From positions 62,001 through 126,000 of the forward strand of contig NZ_SZQF01000008.1 of assembly GCF_005869935.1 (NCBI RefSeq): a DNA stretch of 64,000 nucleotides, given 5' to 3'. The position numbers and the translations under genes are program-made. The DNA is from Winogradskyella algicola (GTDB lineage: Bacteria; Bacteroidota; Bacteroidia; Flavobacteriales; Flavobacteriaceae). Of this stretch, positions 52,561-60,993 are shown piece after piece (position 1 is the stretch's first letter; each line of letters starts with the position of its first letter). The notes beneath the pieces are model-generated. The model saw nothing but the letters and a program-made list of their open reading frames with translations. It had not been told where the DNA came from and did not search any database.

Positions 52561-53940
52561 ATGGTTTTAAGCAACTACACCAAAGAATTTCAATACAACC
52601 TAAAACTGGCATCACCAGTAATGTTAGGCATGCTTGGGCATACCTTTGTGAGCTTTGTAGATAATGTGATGGTTGGGCAATTGGGCTCGGCTGAGTTGGC
52701 AGCTGTGTCTTTGGGTAATAGCTTTATTTTTATTGCCATGTCTTTGGGTATTGGCTTTTCTACAGCCATAACACCTTTGGTGGCTGAGGCAGATACAGAG
52801 CAAAACTTCGTGAAAGGGAAATCGGCTTTTAAGCATGGATTTTTCCTGTGTACGGTTTTGGGTATCCTTCTGTTTTTATTAGAGTTGCTCGCCAAACCGC
52901 TTATGCATGTTATGGATCAGCCAGAAGAAGTGGTAGAGCTCGCTATTCCGTATTTAGATTTGGTAGCCTTTTCATTGGTGCCGCTTATCGTGTTTCAGGC
53001 GTTTAAGCAGTTTAGCGATGGTATGTCCTTGACCAAATATCCAATGTATGCTACGTTGGTGGCTAACATTCTCAACGTCGCTATTAACTATGTGCTTATT
53101 TTTGGGAAATTTGGGTTTCCACAAATGGGTATTGTTGGTGCGGCTGTTGGTACCTTGGTGTCACGATTTGCCATGTTGTTTTTCTTGTGGTGGTTATTGG
53201 CAAAACGTCACAGATCTAGAGCGTACGTGACCAATATAAAATTCTTTAAACTCAGTAAACAACCATTAAAAAAGCTCACCAACTTAGGGTTGCCTAGTGC
53301 GATGCAGATGTTTTTTGAGGTGGCCATTTTTACAGCTGCGATTTGGCTAAGTGGATTGTTGGGAAAAAATGCACAGGCTGCCAATCAGATTGCGCTTAAC
53401 TTATCATCCATGACCTTTATGGTGGCTATGGGACTGAGTGTTGCGGCTATGGTGCGTGTTGGTAATCAAAAAGGATTAAAGGATTATAAAAACCTAAAAC
53501 GTATTGCAGAATCCATCTTTTTTGTTGGGTTTATATTCGCTGTCATTTTTGCCTTGTTGTTTGTGATTTTTCATAAAGCGTTACCAGAGTTGTATGTCGA
53601 TTTAGACGATCCAGCCAATGCCATGGACACCGCTGAAGTGATTAAAATTGCAGCGACTTTATTATTGGCTTCGGCAGTGTTTCAGATTAGTGATAGTCTG
53701 CAAGTTATTGCACTTGGAGCACTTCGTGGTTTGCAAGATGTTAAGATTCCGACTATCATCACTTTTATTTCGTATTGGATGATTGGGTTTCCGATTAGTT
53801 ACTATTTAGGCAAAGAAGACGCCTATGGCAGTTTGGGAATTTGGCTAGGCTTATTGGCTGGATTAAGTGCTGCGGCTTTGTTGCTGTTTATACGTTTTCA
53901 TTTTTTGACGAAGAAGTTGATTTCACAACAAGCTGAATAA
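52561..53940 (+). CDS. MATE-family multidrug/Na+ antiporter (NorM-like)
   Basis: 459 residues with twelve predicted transmembrane helices in two halves (about 15-220 and 235-450). MATE motifs visible: SPVMLGMLGHTFVSFVDNVMVGQLG at the N-terminus and the second-half equivalent LGLPSAMQMFFEVAIFTAAIW. Acidic residue D34 in the first helices is the expected ion-coupling position. Substrate unknown; family members export cationic drugs in exchange for Na+ or H+. Repeat clusters follow downstream. It is not part of a visible operon. Confidence 0.94.
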   Translation: MVLSNYTKEFQYNLKLASPVMLGMLGHTFVSFVDNVMVGQLGSAELAAVSLGNSFIFIAMSLGIGFSTAITPLVAEADTEQNFVKGKSAFKHGFFLCTVLGILLFLLELLAKPLMHVMDQPEEVVELAIPYLDLVAFSLVPLIVFQAFKQFSDGMSLTKYPMYATLVANILNVAINYVLIFGKFGFPQMGIVGAAVGTLVSRFAMLFFLWWLLAKRHRSRAYVTNIKFFKLSKQPLKKLTNLGLPSAMQMFFEVAIFTAAIWLSGLLGKNAQAANQIALNLSSMTFMVAMGLSVAAMVRVGNQKGLKDYKNLKRIAESIFFVGFIFAVIFALLFVIFHKALPELYVDLDDPANAMDTAEVIKIAATLLLASAVFQISDSLQVIALGALRGLQDVKIPTIITFISYWMIGFPISYYLGKEDAYGSLGIWLGLLAGLSAAALLLFIRFHFLTKKLISQQAE

Positions 53941-53948
53941 CTCGGATA

Positions 53949-54276
53949 CGTCACTTCGAGTGATTGTATAGTCTTGTTATCTAAAAGGTTCTCGATAGTT
54001 CTGCTGAGCTTGTCGAAGTACTAATTTTATTCGCTAACGCAACTAAAATTCACTCGAACTGACGATAGAGGTTCAATTTTGTTGTTTACGTCACTTCGAG
54101 TGATCCTGAAGTATGAAGGATTGTATCGAGAAGTTTTGTTGTCTAAATAGTTCTCGATACTATTTGCTCGCACACTCGCAAATCACTCGAACTGACGGTT
54201 AAGGTTTCATTTTTAAATGTTACGTCAGTTCGAGTGTTTTTAATCGATTGTAATGAGATTAAAAATGTATCGAGAA
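53949..54276. repeat. Dense cluster of dispersed palindromic repeat units
   Basis: Contains forward box 53949, reverse unit 53989-54064 (arm AATTTTA / TAAAATT), a forward-reverse pair 54089-54197 (arms ATCCT/AGGAT and ATTTGC/GCAAAT, 18-base centre) and a forward unit 54223-54276 (arm TTTTTAATC / GATTAAAAA). The pair 54089-54197 can fold as a cloverleaf: outer stem from box 1 with its inverse, centre stem from box 2 with its inverse, and two side arms. No gene is present. Confidence 0.88.
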
Positions 54277-54303
54277 CCTTTCTAACCAAGAAGCATAATA
54301 AAC

Positions 54304-54673
54304 TATCCAGAAGGTCTATATTTATAAAATGAAGCAATCTTATGTTTACATACTCAAATGTGCTGATGATACATACTATACAGGAATCACTTCTAATCTT
54401 CCAAAACGCATTAATGAACATACGATAGGATTACATAAAGATAGTTATACTTACAGTCGTAGACCTTTTAAAATGGTATTTTATGCTGAGTTTACAGACA
54501 TTAATTTAGCTATTAAAACTGAGAAACAAATTAAGAATTGGTCGAGAGCTAAAAAGGAAGCGCTTATTAATGGTGACTTTGAGAAATTGCCTAATCTAGC
54601 AAAAAAGAATTTTAACTCTTGATTAGTTCTCGATACTATTTGCTCGCATACTCACAAATCACTCGAACTGACG
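54304..54673 (+). mobile_element. GIY-YIG-carrying palindromic element, left end degraded
   Basis: TATCCAGAAG (54304-54313) is a variant of box 2 and lies 15 bases before the GIY-YIG ATG, exactly as in the other copy. The inverted TTCTCGATA (54627-54635) starts 4 bases after the stop, followed by arm ATTTG...CAAAT and CACTCGAACTGACG (54660-54673). The left box 1 and arm are not recognisable, so this copy looks partly decayed on one side. Confidence 0.5.
54329..54622 (+). CDS. GIY-YIG nuclease family protein (element-borne, copy 2)
   Basis: 97 residues, identical in length to the gene at 47873 and differing at eight positions (S12A, S15T, Q25P, K32T, N42Y, L47F, E83D, D85E counted from copy 1). 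All catalytic-motif residues (YVYIL, YYTGIT, KRINEH, TEKQIK) are kept and most changes are conservative, so both copies appear to be under selection or recently duplicated. It is preceded by the shared TATATTTATAAAATGAA and enclosed by repeat boxes at the same distances. Confidence 0.9.
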   Translation: MKQSYVYILKCADDTYYTGITSNLPKRINEHTIGLHKDSYTYSRRPFKMVFYAEFTDINLAIKTEKQIKNWSRAKKEALINGDFEKLPNLAKKNFNS

Positions 54674-54697
54674 ATTGAGGTTCAATTTTGTTGTTTA

Positions 54698-54903
54698 CGT
54701 CACTTCGAGTGATCCTGAAGTATGAAGGATTGTATCGAGAAGTTGAGTTACCAAAATAGTTCTCGATAGTTCTGCTGAGCTTGTCGAAGTACTAATTTTT
54801 ATTCCTATCGTCATAAAATTCACACGAACTGACGGCTGAGGTTTTATTTTTATGCATTGCGTCACTTCGAGTGGTCCTGAAGTATGAAGGATTGTATCCA
54901 GAA
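54698..54903. repeat. Dispersed palindromic repeat units after GIY-YIG copy 2
   Basis: Forward unit (54698 and TATCGAGAA 54733), reverse unit (TTCTCGATA 54760, arm AATTTTTAT...ATAAAATT, CACACGAACTGACG 54821) and a forward unit with variant box 2 TATCCAGAA (54860, 54895). These fill the gap before the gene at 55005. Confidence 0.85.
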
Positions 54904-54972
54904 GTCATAAGCGTAATAAGTTACTAGAAATGACAAAGCAAAAAATAGTATAAGAACTCATCACTAAATTTG

Positions 54973-54980
54973 TATTTTTG
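54973..54980 (+). promoter_or_regulatory. -7 promoter element for the gene at 55005
   Basis: TATTTTTG, exact match to TAnnTTTG, 24 bases before the ATG at 55005. It rules out a longer frame from 54978 as the coding start. Confidence 0.6.
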
Positions 54981-55004
54981 TCCTTCAAAATTCAAACTAT
55001 ACAA

Positions 55005-55235
55005 ATGGAATTACCAAAATTCATCTTAGGCGATAACACAGATTATCAAGATGCTATATTCGTTATTCATACTGAATTTCCAAGATTTATCATCAATCTT
55101 GAAAATGATGAGGTAGAGTGGTTTGAAGAATTCGATCAGCACGATCAAAAAGAACTCGAAACCGAAATGGAAAATTATATAATGCAGGCTACTGAGTTCT
55201 ACGATAGGGAAGTAGCACGTTACGACGACAACTAA
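55005..55235 (+). CDS. Conserved hypothetical acidic protein, 76 residues
   Basis: A small, strongly acidic protein beginning MELPKFILGDNTDYQDAIFV and ending FYDREVARYDDN. No domain with known function is recognised. The FVIHTEFPRFIINLENDEVEWFEE core and an EMENYIMQAT helix suggest a compact alpha/beta fold. It overlaps the ATG of the PAP2 gene by one base, so the two are coupled. Confidence 0.8.
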   Translation: MELPKFILGDNTDYQDAIFVIHTEFPRFIINLENDEVEWFEEFDQHDQKELETEMENYIMQATEFYDREVARYDDN

Positions 55236-55801
55236 TGCTAGACAAACTTTTAGACTTAGATACCGAACTTTTTGTATATCTCAATGGCCTAGGTTCACCT
55301 ACTTGGGATGGCATGTGGTTGGCCATAACGCACGAATTTACTTTTGCGCCTCTATATGCCTTACTACTGTTTTTAATCTATAGAAAATTAGGGTGGAAGG
55401 CCTTGTTGTTTATCATAGTAACTATTGCCTTAATGATATTATTTACAGATCAGACTACTAATTTGGTAAAACGTACAGTATTGCGATTTAGACCTTGTGC
55501 TTGCGACGAAATAAAGGATAGCATACGGTTTATAGCAGAACGATGCAGTAGCAATCGTAGTTTTTTCTCTGGTCATGCATCTAACTCCATGGCAGCAGCT
55601 GTTTTTGGTGGCTTAGTTTTGCGACCTTACTTTAAAAACCTCATATTTATTCTGTTGTTTTGGGCTTTTTTAGTGGCTTACAGTCGTATTTATGTTGGAG
55701 TGCACTTTCCGATAGATATTTTAGCAGGAATGACTTTTGGTGCTTTAGCTGGCTTTGGTTTTTATAAGCTGAATACCTATATCCTTAAGCGATTGAATTA
55801 A
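55235..55801 (+). CDS. PAP2-family phosphatase, membrane-bound
   Basis: 188 residues with about six transmembrane helices. The three PAP2 phosphatase motifs are in order: KRTVLRFRP (about 76-84), SFFSGHASN (about 109-117) and YSRIYVGVHFPIDI (about 149-162). Bacterial members dephosphorylate undecaprenyl pyrophosphate or phosphatidic/lipid A phosphates. Substrate not determined here. It is coupled to the small acidic gene; the nearby glycosyltransferases that use lipid carriers fit an undecaprenyl-phosphate role. Confidence 0.92.
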   Translation: MLDKLLDLDTELFVYLNGLGSPTWDGMWLAITHEFTFAPLYALLLFLIYRKLGWKALLFIIVTIALMILFTDQTTNLVKRTVLRFRPCACDEIKDSIRFIAERCSSNRSFFSGHASNSMAAAVFGGLVLRPYFKNLIFILLFWAFLVAYSRIYVGVHFPIDILAGMTFGALAGFGFYKLNTYILKRLN

Positions 55802-55840
55802 ATTATTAAACCTTGTTCTTGATATTTTTTCTAAAGAAAA

Positions 55841-55930
55841 ACTCGAACTGACGATTGAATAATAATTTATCAGTTCAAGTGGTTTTTTATGACTGCGCTT
55901 GTCAAAGTTAAAAAAAAACTGTATCGAGAA
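55841..55930. repeat. Degenerate dispersed palindromic repeat
   Basis: ACTCGAACTGACG (55841-55853), CAGTTCAAGTG (about 55871-55881) and TATCGAGAA (55922-55930), with divergent sequence between. It lies between the convergent PAP2 and GT39 genes. Confidence 0.55.
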
Positions 55931-55940
55931 TAGAGAATTA

Positions 55941-57560
55941 TTATTTCAGAGTAAGTTTGTATAACTGATTAACCAATCGCTTATTATAGGCTCTCGAGTC
56001 CTTGGAAGCACGATTAAGGTCATACGTATCTATAAATTCCATTTTATATAATTTTGAAAGGACTTCAATCGTATCTGGTTGATGGGTTCTTGTTAATAAA
56101 TAAAATGTTTTTTCAATTGGTATGTGATAGCCTTCTTCTGCTTTAATACTCGGAATTTTATCACCATAATTATAAATCATTTCAGGAGCAACATAGTCTA
56201 AATGATATAATTCAATGGCCTTGTCTTGTAATTCTGAAATAGGTTTGTTGTCGGATTGAGCTTGAATTTCAGTTAATGGTAATCCTATAAACCCTAAGCT
56301 AAGCATAAACGCAAGGAGACAATAAAAAGCAGTTTTAATATCTTTAACTATTAATTTTTTGAATATTATGATTCCAATAATCAGCAAAAAGCATGATAGT
56401 ACTATGAATCTTAGTAAAATAGTTCCTGTTAAAAATGGTCCAATTAAAAAGCCAGACATCCAAAACAAAATACCAATTAATCCTATCAGTCCAAAGTGAA
56501 AGTACACAGGATAGGTTTCGCGTTTATCCTTTAGGTTTTTAAACTCTCTGATTAAATACGCAATATAAAATCCAATATTAATAGCCAGAGGAATTAAAAC
56601 TGGCATAAGGTAGCGTGATTTTTTTTCAGGAATTACGGACAATAAAATCACAGCAATAATCGTCCATAAAAAACTAAAACGATAGGCTTTGAGATGAGAT
56701 ACGCGCGACTTTAAATAAGGATATAGTAAACTTATAAATGCAGGAACAGTCCACAGTCCACTTTGTACAAAAAAGCTCCAGTAATAATAAAAGGGTCTTA
56801 CATTATAACTGCTCCAATTAGAGGTTTCTTTTGAGGCAATGGCAGCAAATGTTTCAGGATCTGCAATACGAACATGCATGTACCACCAGCCACCAATGAC
56901 AATTCCAAAAATTAAAAGGCTAATAAGCTTTAAAAAGTGTAAAATATTTCCTTTTAATTTAAATGCTATACCATAAGCAACCACAAAAGATAAAAACAAC
57001 ACATATAACGAAACTGGACCTTTAGAGAGTACAGAACCAGCTATAAACAACACAAACAGAAGGCTATTTATAATGTTTGTTTTTTGATGCTTCAGCATAA
57101 TAAAGAGTTGGAATAAAGCCATAAGCATAAAACCATGAGCGTAAATATCCCAAGGTGCTTCAACGGTAATACCAATAACATAGAATGAGCTCAACACAAT
57201 AAAACCATTGATAAGACTATGTGATTTGGTAAGTTCTAATTGTTTTGAAATCAGATAGGTAGAAATACCAATGCTAGCCATGAATAAAAGGGCTGGCCAA
57301 CGTAAAGCGAGGACAGATTTTATACCGAAGAGCATACCAAAAAAAGCCGTTATCCAAGTTGGTAAAGGTGGTTTTTGGTAGCGTGCTTCGCCATTCATGG
57401 TGGTTAAAATCCAATTGTTATCCGTAAGCATTTCTCTTGCCGAAATAAAGTTTCGAGCTTCCATTATCGTCACAGGAATTGCATCTATGGTAAAGCCAAG
57501 CATAACTACCACAAAGAGTAAAAGGCTAACAATAGGATATTTTTCTATGAGCTTAATCAT
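55941..57560 (-). CDS. GT39-family membrane glycosyltransferase (ArnT-like)
   Basis: 539 residues from the ATG at 57560. It has about 11-12 hydrophobic helices and the family's first-loop motif EARNFISAREML ... ARYQKPPLPTW, where the acidic residue and Arg lie in the active site of lipid-phosphate-sugar transferases. Members transfer a sugar from undecaprenyl phosphate to lipid A or proteins. The start overlaps the end of the upstream LAB_N gene by 8 bases. A longer frame from 57593 would overlap that gene by about 40 bases and was rejected. It is the last gene of a GT2 / LAB_N / GT39 run. Confidence 0.9.
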   Translation of the reverse strand: MIKLIEKYPIVSLLLFVVVMLGFTIDAIPVTIMEARNFISAREMLTDNNWILTTMNGEARYQKPPLPTWITAFFGMLFGIKSVLALRWPALLFMASIGISTYLISKQLELTKSHSLINGFIVLSSFYVIGITVEAPWDIYAHGFMLMALFQLFIMLKHQKTNIINSLLFVLFIAGSVLSKGPVSLYVLFLSFVVAYGIAFKLKGNILHFLKLISLLIFGIVIGGWWYMHVRIADPETFAAIASKETSNWSSYNVRPFYYYWSFFVQSGLWTVPAFISLLYPYLKSRVSHLKAYRFSFLWTIIAVILLSVIPEKKSRYLMPVLIPLAINIGFYIAYLIREFKNLKDKRETYPVYFHFGLIGLIGILFWMSGFLIGPFLTGTILLRFIVLSCFLLIIGIIIFKKLIVKDIKTAFYCLLAFMLSLGFIGLPLTEIQAQSDNKPISELQDKAIELYHLDYVAPEMIYNYGDKIPSIKAEEGYHIPIEKTFYLLTRTHQPDTIEVLSKLYKMEFIDTYDLNRASKDSRAYNKRLVNQLYKLTLK

Positions 57561-58176
57561 TGTTTTGTCTAATAAGATAAGCGTTTCTTGCATAAATGAT
57601 CATACCAAAGAGATGACCAACAAATAAGACAGGATCTTGTCTTATAATAGCATAAGTTAAAATTAAAGAAGCGCCGATTAAACTCAGTACCCAAAATCCC
57701 ATGGGTAAAGATGATTCTTTATGTCGTTCTGCATGAATCCATTGGTATACAAAACGCAGCGTAAAAATCACTTGAGCTACAATACCTAAAATAAGCAACC
57801 ATGTTGGTATGGCTTCGTTTTTAAATAGAAGCTCAATATCAATCTTATTGTTATTGTAATAGAAAATTACAATAAGAACCGGAACAATAAATAATAATAT
57901 CTGAACCAGCTTAGGAAACTTTTGCCATTGACCTTGCAGCTGTAAATTTCTGATATAAATAAAGTATGTTAAACTCTGACCAAGCATTATAGCAAAATCT
58001 AAGCGTAAGTATCCATAAATAAATAACAAGAATGACGCCACTAGGCTTAATGTCCAGAACGTCGTAGGAGTAATAACCTTGCGTTGTTTTTCTGAAGTTA
58101 CCCATTGAATGAGCAATCTAGACGAGAACAGTATCTGCGCAAAAAATCCTATGCTATAAATGATCCAGTCTTTCAT
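57553..58176 (-). CDS. Tandem LAB_N (lipid-A-disaccharide synthase N-terminal domain) membrane protein
   Basis: 207 residues with two homologous halves. First: YSIGFFAQILFSSRLLIQWVTSEKQRK ... FWTLSLVASFLLFIYGYLRLDFAIMLGQ (about 6-75). Second: ILGIVAQVIFTLRFVYQWIHAERHK ... FWVLSLIGASLILTYAIIRQDPVLFVGH (about 125-195). Each LAB_N unit has about three helices. The name comes from a domain first seen fused to LpxB; it is not LpxB. Between a GT2 and a GT39 gene it may play the ArnE/F role of flipping or organising the lipid-linked sugar; this is inferred. Confidence 0.87.
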   Translation of the reverse strand: MKDWIIYSIGFFAQILFSSRLLIQWVTSEKQRKVITPTTFWTLSLVASFLLFIYGYLRLDFAIMLGQSLTYFIYIRNLQLQGQWQKFPKLVQILLFIVPVLIVIFYYNNNKIDIELLFKNEAIPTWLLILGIVAQVIFTLRFVYQWIHAERHKESSLPMGFWVLSLIGASLILTYAIIRQDPVLFVGHLFGMIIYARNAYLIRQNND

Positions 58177-58261
58177 GTATTAATATCTATTGCCTTTTAA
58201 TGGACACATGGAACATCTTATTATCATTTCTATTAGTGATTAATAATTAATTGTTGATGTT

Positions 58262-58978
58262 TCATTTGCTGGTTTTAGCAACATCATAATTAATGTACTT
58301 TTTCTTCATCCATAAATAGGCAAAGCAATCCATTAATGGTCCAAGAAGACGATTCCAAAGCCCAAATTTTGCGGTACCAGCTATTCTTGGAAAATGACGT
58401 ACAGGTATTTGGGTTGCTCTGCCATTTTGCAGCATAATCATTGCAGGTAAAAAACGATGCAAACCTCTAAACATTGGAATACGCTTGGCATAGTCTGTCT
58501 TAATGATTTTAAGAGGACAACCTGTATCATCCATACCATCTTTGGTAAACGCACGTCTAATGCCATTGGCAATCTTGGAAGACATATTCTTAACAAAAGA
58601 ATCCTTGCGATCGGCACGTACACCAGTTACTAATTCGTTGTCATTAATATGATCTAATAATAAATTAAAATCCTCAGGAGAGGTTTGTAAGTCTGAGTCA
58701 ATGTAGCCAACAAGTTCAGTATCAGCATAATCAAAGCCAGCTTTTATAGCAGCACTTAAACCGCGATTTTCTTTAAAAAGTACATAGTCAAAGGCGTCGT
58801 TACGATTGCAAATAGCTTCAATCATAGCTTGGCTTTTATCTTTAGAACCATCATTTACAAATAAAATACAAGTTGGTACAGAAGCAATCTTTAAATAGTT
58901 TGAAAGCTCTGTTTCAACACGCTCTAGATTATCCTCTTCATTATAAACAGGTACTATGATGGTTAATTTGTAATTCAT
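58262..58978 (-). CDS. GT2-family glycosyltransferase (polyprenyl-phosphate-sugar synthase-like)
   Basis: 238 residues. GT-A fold motifs: TIIVPVYNEEDNL at the N-terminus, FVNDGSKDKS (about 41-50) and YIDSDLQTSPED (metal-binding DxD type, about 90-101). It ends with LWNRLLGPLMDCFAYLWMKKKYINYD and lacks the long C-terminal helices of full ArnC, giving a DPM1-like size. It would make an undecaprenyl-phosphate sugar for the GT39 protein. The start is the ATG at 58978; the longer frame from 59002 overlaps the promoter. Confidence 0.92.
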   Translation of the reverse strand: MNYKLTIIVPVYNEEDNLERVETELSNYLKIASVPTCILFVNDGSKDKSQAMIEAICNRNDAFDYVLFKENRGLSAAIKAGFDYADTELVGYIDSDLQTSPEDFNLLLDHINDNELVTGVRADRKDSFVKNMSSKIANGIRRAFTKDGMDDTGCPLKIIKTDYAKRIPMFRGLHRFLPAMIMLQNGRATQIPVRHFPRIAGTAKFGLWNRLLGPLMDCFAYLWMKKKYINYDVAKTSK

Positions 58979-58999
58979 GTATTGATACAATTTCTGGCA

Positions 59000-59007
59000 C
59001 AAAAGTA
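59000..59007 (-). promoter_or_regulatory. -7 promoter element of the GT2 / LAB_N / GT39 operon
   Basis: On the minus strand TACTTTTG, an exact match to TAnnTTTG, ends 21 bases before the ATG at 58978. It sets the GT2 start and marks the operon's 5' end. Confidence 0.6.
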
Positions 59008-59057
59008 TGCTTTTTTAGTATTACGGAGAAAACCTTGATGGTTTAAGGTAAATTCAA

Positions 59058-60143
59058 CTAAATTGACAGATTGAGCAAATACTCAGCAGCAGCAAAAGGT
59101 GTTGTTTTTCCTTCCTCTACGAGTTTAATCTGAACAGGAAGTTCCTTTTTGATAATTTCAGATTTGTAGAAGTCAGATTTAAGACGTTCCTCGATGGTTT
59201 GAAGTAACCAGAATTTGTTTTGATTATTTCTGTTGTGTTCAAAATAATGATTGGTAGACGTGGTTTTCAAGTACTCTTGTATTAATTCCCAAACTTCAGA
59301 AATGCCTTCTTGTTTTAGAGCGCTGCAAAGTGATACTTTTGGTGACCAACCAGACGCTTTTTCAGGATACAAACGCAAGGCTCTATTAAATTCTACTTTA
59401 GCAGATTTAGCTGCCTTTAAGTTATCTCCATCCGCTTTATTAATAACAATAGCATCAGCCATTTCTATTATGCCTCGTTTTATACCTTGTAGTTCATCAC
59501 CAGCACCAGCAAGCTTTAATAACAAAAAGAAATCGACCATACTGTGCACAGCAGTTTCGCTTTGTCCAACACCAACAGTTTCTATAATAATAGTATCAAA
59601 TCCAGCGGCTTCACAGAGGATAATGGTCTCTCTGGTTTTTCTGGCCACACCACCAAGTGAATCTCCAGAAGGAGAAGGCCTAATGAAAGCGTTTTTGTCT
59701 TTTACCAAATCTTCCATTCTGGTTTTATCACCAAGGATACTACCTTTACTTAGACTACTACTTGGGTCAACAGCGAGTACAGCTACCTTTCTGCCAATGC
59801 TTGTTAGATAACTGCCAAAAGCTTCAATAAATGTACTCTTACCAACACCAGGAACTCCAGTAATACCAATTCTTACAGATTGGTTAGCATAAGGTAAACA
59901 AGCAGTAATAATGTTGTGAGCCTTTTGGGTATGCATCTGGTTAGTACTTTCTACCAAAGTAATGGCTCTACTTAAATCTGTAATATTTCCTGAGGTAATT
60001 CCTTTTACTAAATCCTCAACCGACGGTTGCTTTTTGCGTTTGGCTTTTATAAAGTTTGCAGAATTGGTACTTAGAATTTCAGGTGGTTCTATACCATCTT
60101 GCTCGTGTAAAGCAGATTTATATGTTTCATCCTTTTTAGCCAC
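59058..60143 (-). CDS. meaB: Methylmalonyl-CoA mutase-associated GTPase MeaB
   Basis: MeaB is a G3E-type P-loop GTPase that protects and loads B12-dependent methylmalonyl-CoA mutase. The 361-residue protein has Walker A GITGVPGVGKSTF (about 93-105), the DPSSSLSKGSILGDKTRM switch segment, a Mg-binding ETVGVGQSE and base-recognition NKAD. Length is typical. The C-terminal dimerisation helix is present. The mutase is not in this window. It is 12 bases downstream of the DUF2911 gene on the same strand. Confidence 0.95.
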   Translation of the reverse strand: MAKKDETYKSALHEQDGIEPPEILSTNSANFIKAKRKKQPSVEDLVKGITSGNITDLSRAITLVESTNQMHTQKAHNIITACLPYANQSVRIGITGVPGVGKSTFIEAFGSYLTSIGRKVAVLAVDPSSSLSKGSILGDKTRMEDLVKDKNAFIRPSPSGDSLGGVARKTRETIILCEAAGFDTIIIETVGVGQSETAVHSMVDFFLLLKLAGAGDELQGIKRGIIEMADAIVINKADGDNLKAAKSAKVEFNRALRLYPEKASGWSPKVSLCSALKQEGISEVWELIQEYLKTTSTNHYFEHNRNNQNKFWLLQTIEERLKSDFYKSEIIKKELPVQIKLVEEGKTTPFAAAEYLLNLSI

Positions 60144-60155
60144 AGTCTAGCATTG

Positions 60156-60719
60156 TTAGTGTTTGTGTGGATAGATCTGCATCGGAATTTCAATCAATGT
60201 CTGATCCCAAGCCATGGTAAGCTTTAAGTTACCAGTTTTATTATCAAAAGCAATAGTGAATTTTTCTACAGTTTCATCAATACTTTGCTTAGGGACTTCA
60301 ATTTCAATGGCATCATAATTAGGGTCCCACATTGGTTCCATTTTTTCATTAACTCCCCATTGATACTGTTTGGTGTTGAACATTACCTTCCAAGAATTTT
60401 CCATTGGTACAGTCCAAAGCGTATATTTACCTTTTTTTAGTAACATACCATCAATCATTAAATCCTCATTGGTTTCAAATGTAGTGGCCTCGTTGGCACC
60501 AGTTCTCCAAACCTTGTTAAAAGGGACAAGGGCACCAAAAATATCACGTTCGCGTTTTGATGGCCTGTTGTACTCTACTTGAAGTTTTAAGTCGTTTAGG
60601 GTTATTTTTGCGGTATCCTTTGGGCTGAGCCTTGGAGAAAAAATATTTTCAACAAAAACAGAATACAATAGTAGACCCAAAGCTATTATTGACAGAACAA
60701 TAAGAATGCGTTTTAGCAT
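60156..60719 (-). CDS. DUF2911 family protein, membrane-anchored
   Basis: 187 residues with an N-terminal signal anchor (LIVLSIIALGLLLYSVFV, about 5-22). The rest is the DUF2911 domain: LQVEYNRPSKRERDIFGALVPFNKVWRTGANEAT ... GKYTLWTVP ... FTIAFDNKTGNLKLTMAWDQT. The biochemical role of this Bacteroidota-rich family is unknown. It is the first gene of a possible pair with meaB (12-base gap) and diverges from the sigma-factor operon across 270 bases with no other identified feature. Confidence 0.9.
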   Translation of the reverse strand: MLKRILIVLSIIALGLLLYSVFVENIFSPRLSPKDTAKITLNDLKLQVEYNRPSKRERDIFGALVPFNKVWRTGANEATTFETNEDLMIDGMLLKKGKYTLWTVPMENSWKVMFNTKQYQWGVNEKMEPMWDPNYDAIEIEVPKQSIDETVEKFTIAFDNKTGNLKLTMAWDQTLIEIPMQIYPHKH

Positions 60720-60993
60720 AGTGAATTTTCTTAAGCAGTTTTTAGCTAATTTATTTGTGCTGAATGTGCTTCAACTTGTTTTAAAAAATAAAGATAATTC
60801 AATTCCCTAAATTTATAGAACAGAACGCAGAATTTTAAGCAAATCTTATAAAATCAAACTTTTTTTGAAATTTTTTGCAACACTCAAAAATTTGTGTCGT
60901 CTTTAAAGTGAGATCAACCAAAAACAATTAATCATCAATACGTTTCAGATTCATATTGTTGAAAAATGCAAACAGAATGACAGGCAAGCGCAA

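Noticed and set aside
47414..54903. CRISPR array from the many similar repeats
   Set aside because: Unit spacing is irregular, units occur in both orientations with gene-sized gaps, and the variable parts are self-complementary arms, not spacers of constant length. No cas genes are present.
54978..55004. Acidic protein starting at TTG 54978
   Set aside because: The start overlaps the -7 box TATTTTTG; the ATG at 55005 is the natural start.
58911..59002. Longer GT2 frame from 59002
   Set aside because: The first codons lie in the TACTTTTG promoter element; the ATG at 58978 gives the standard MNYKLTIIVPVYNEE start.
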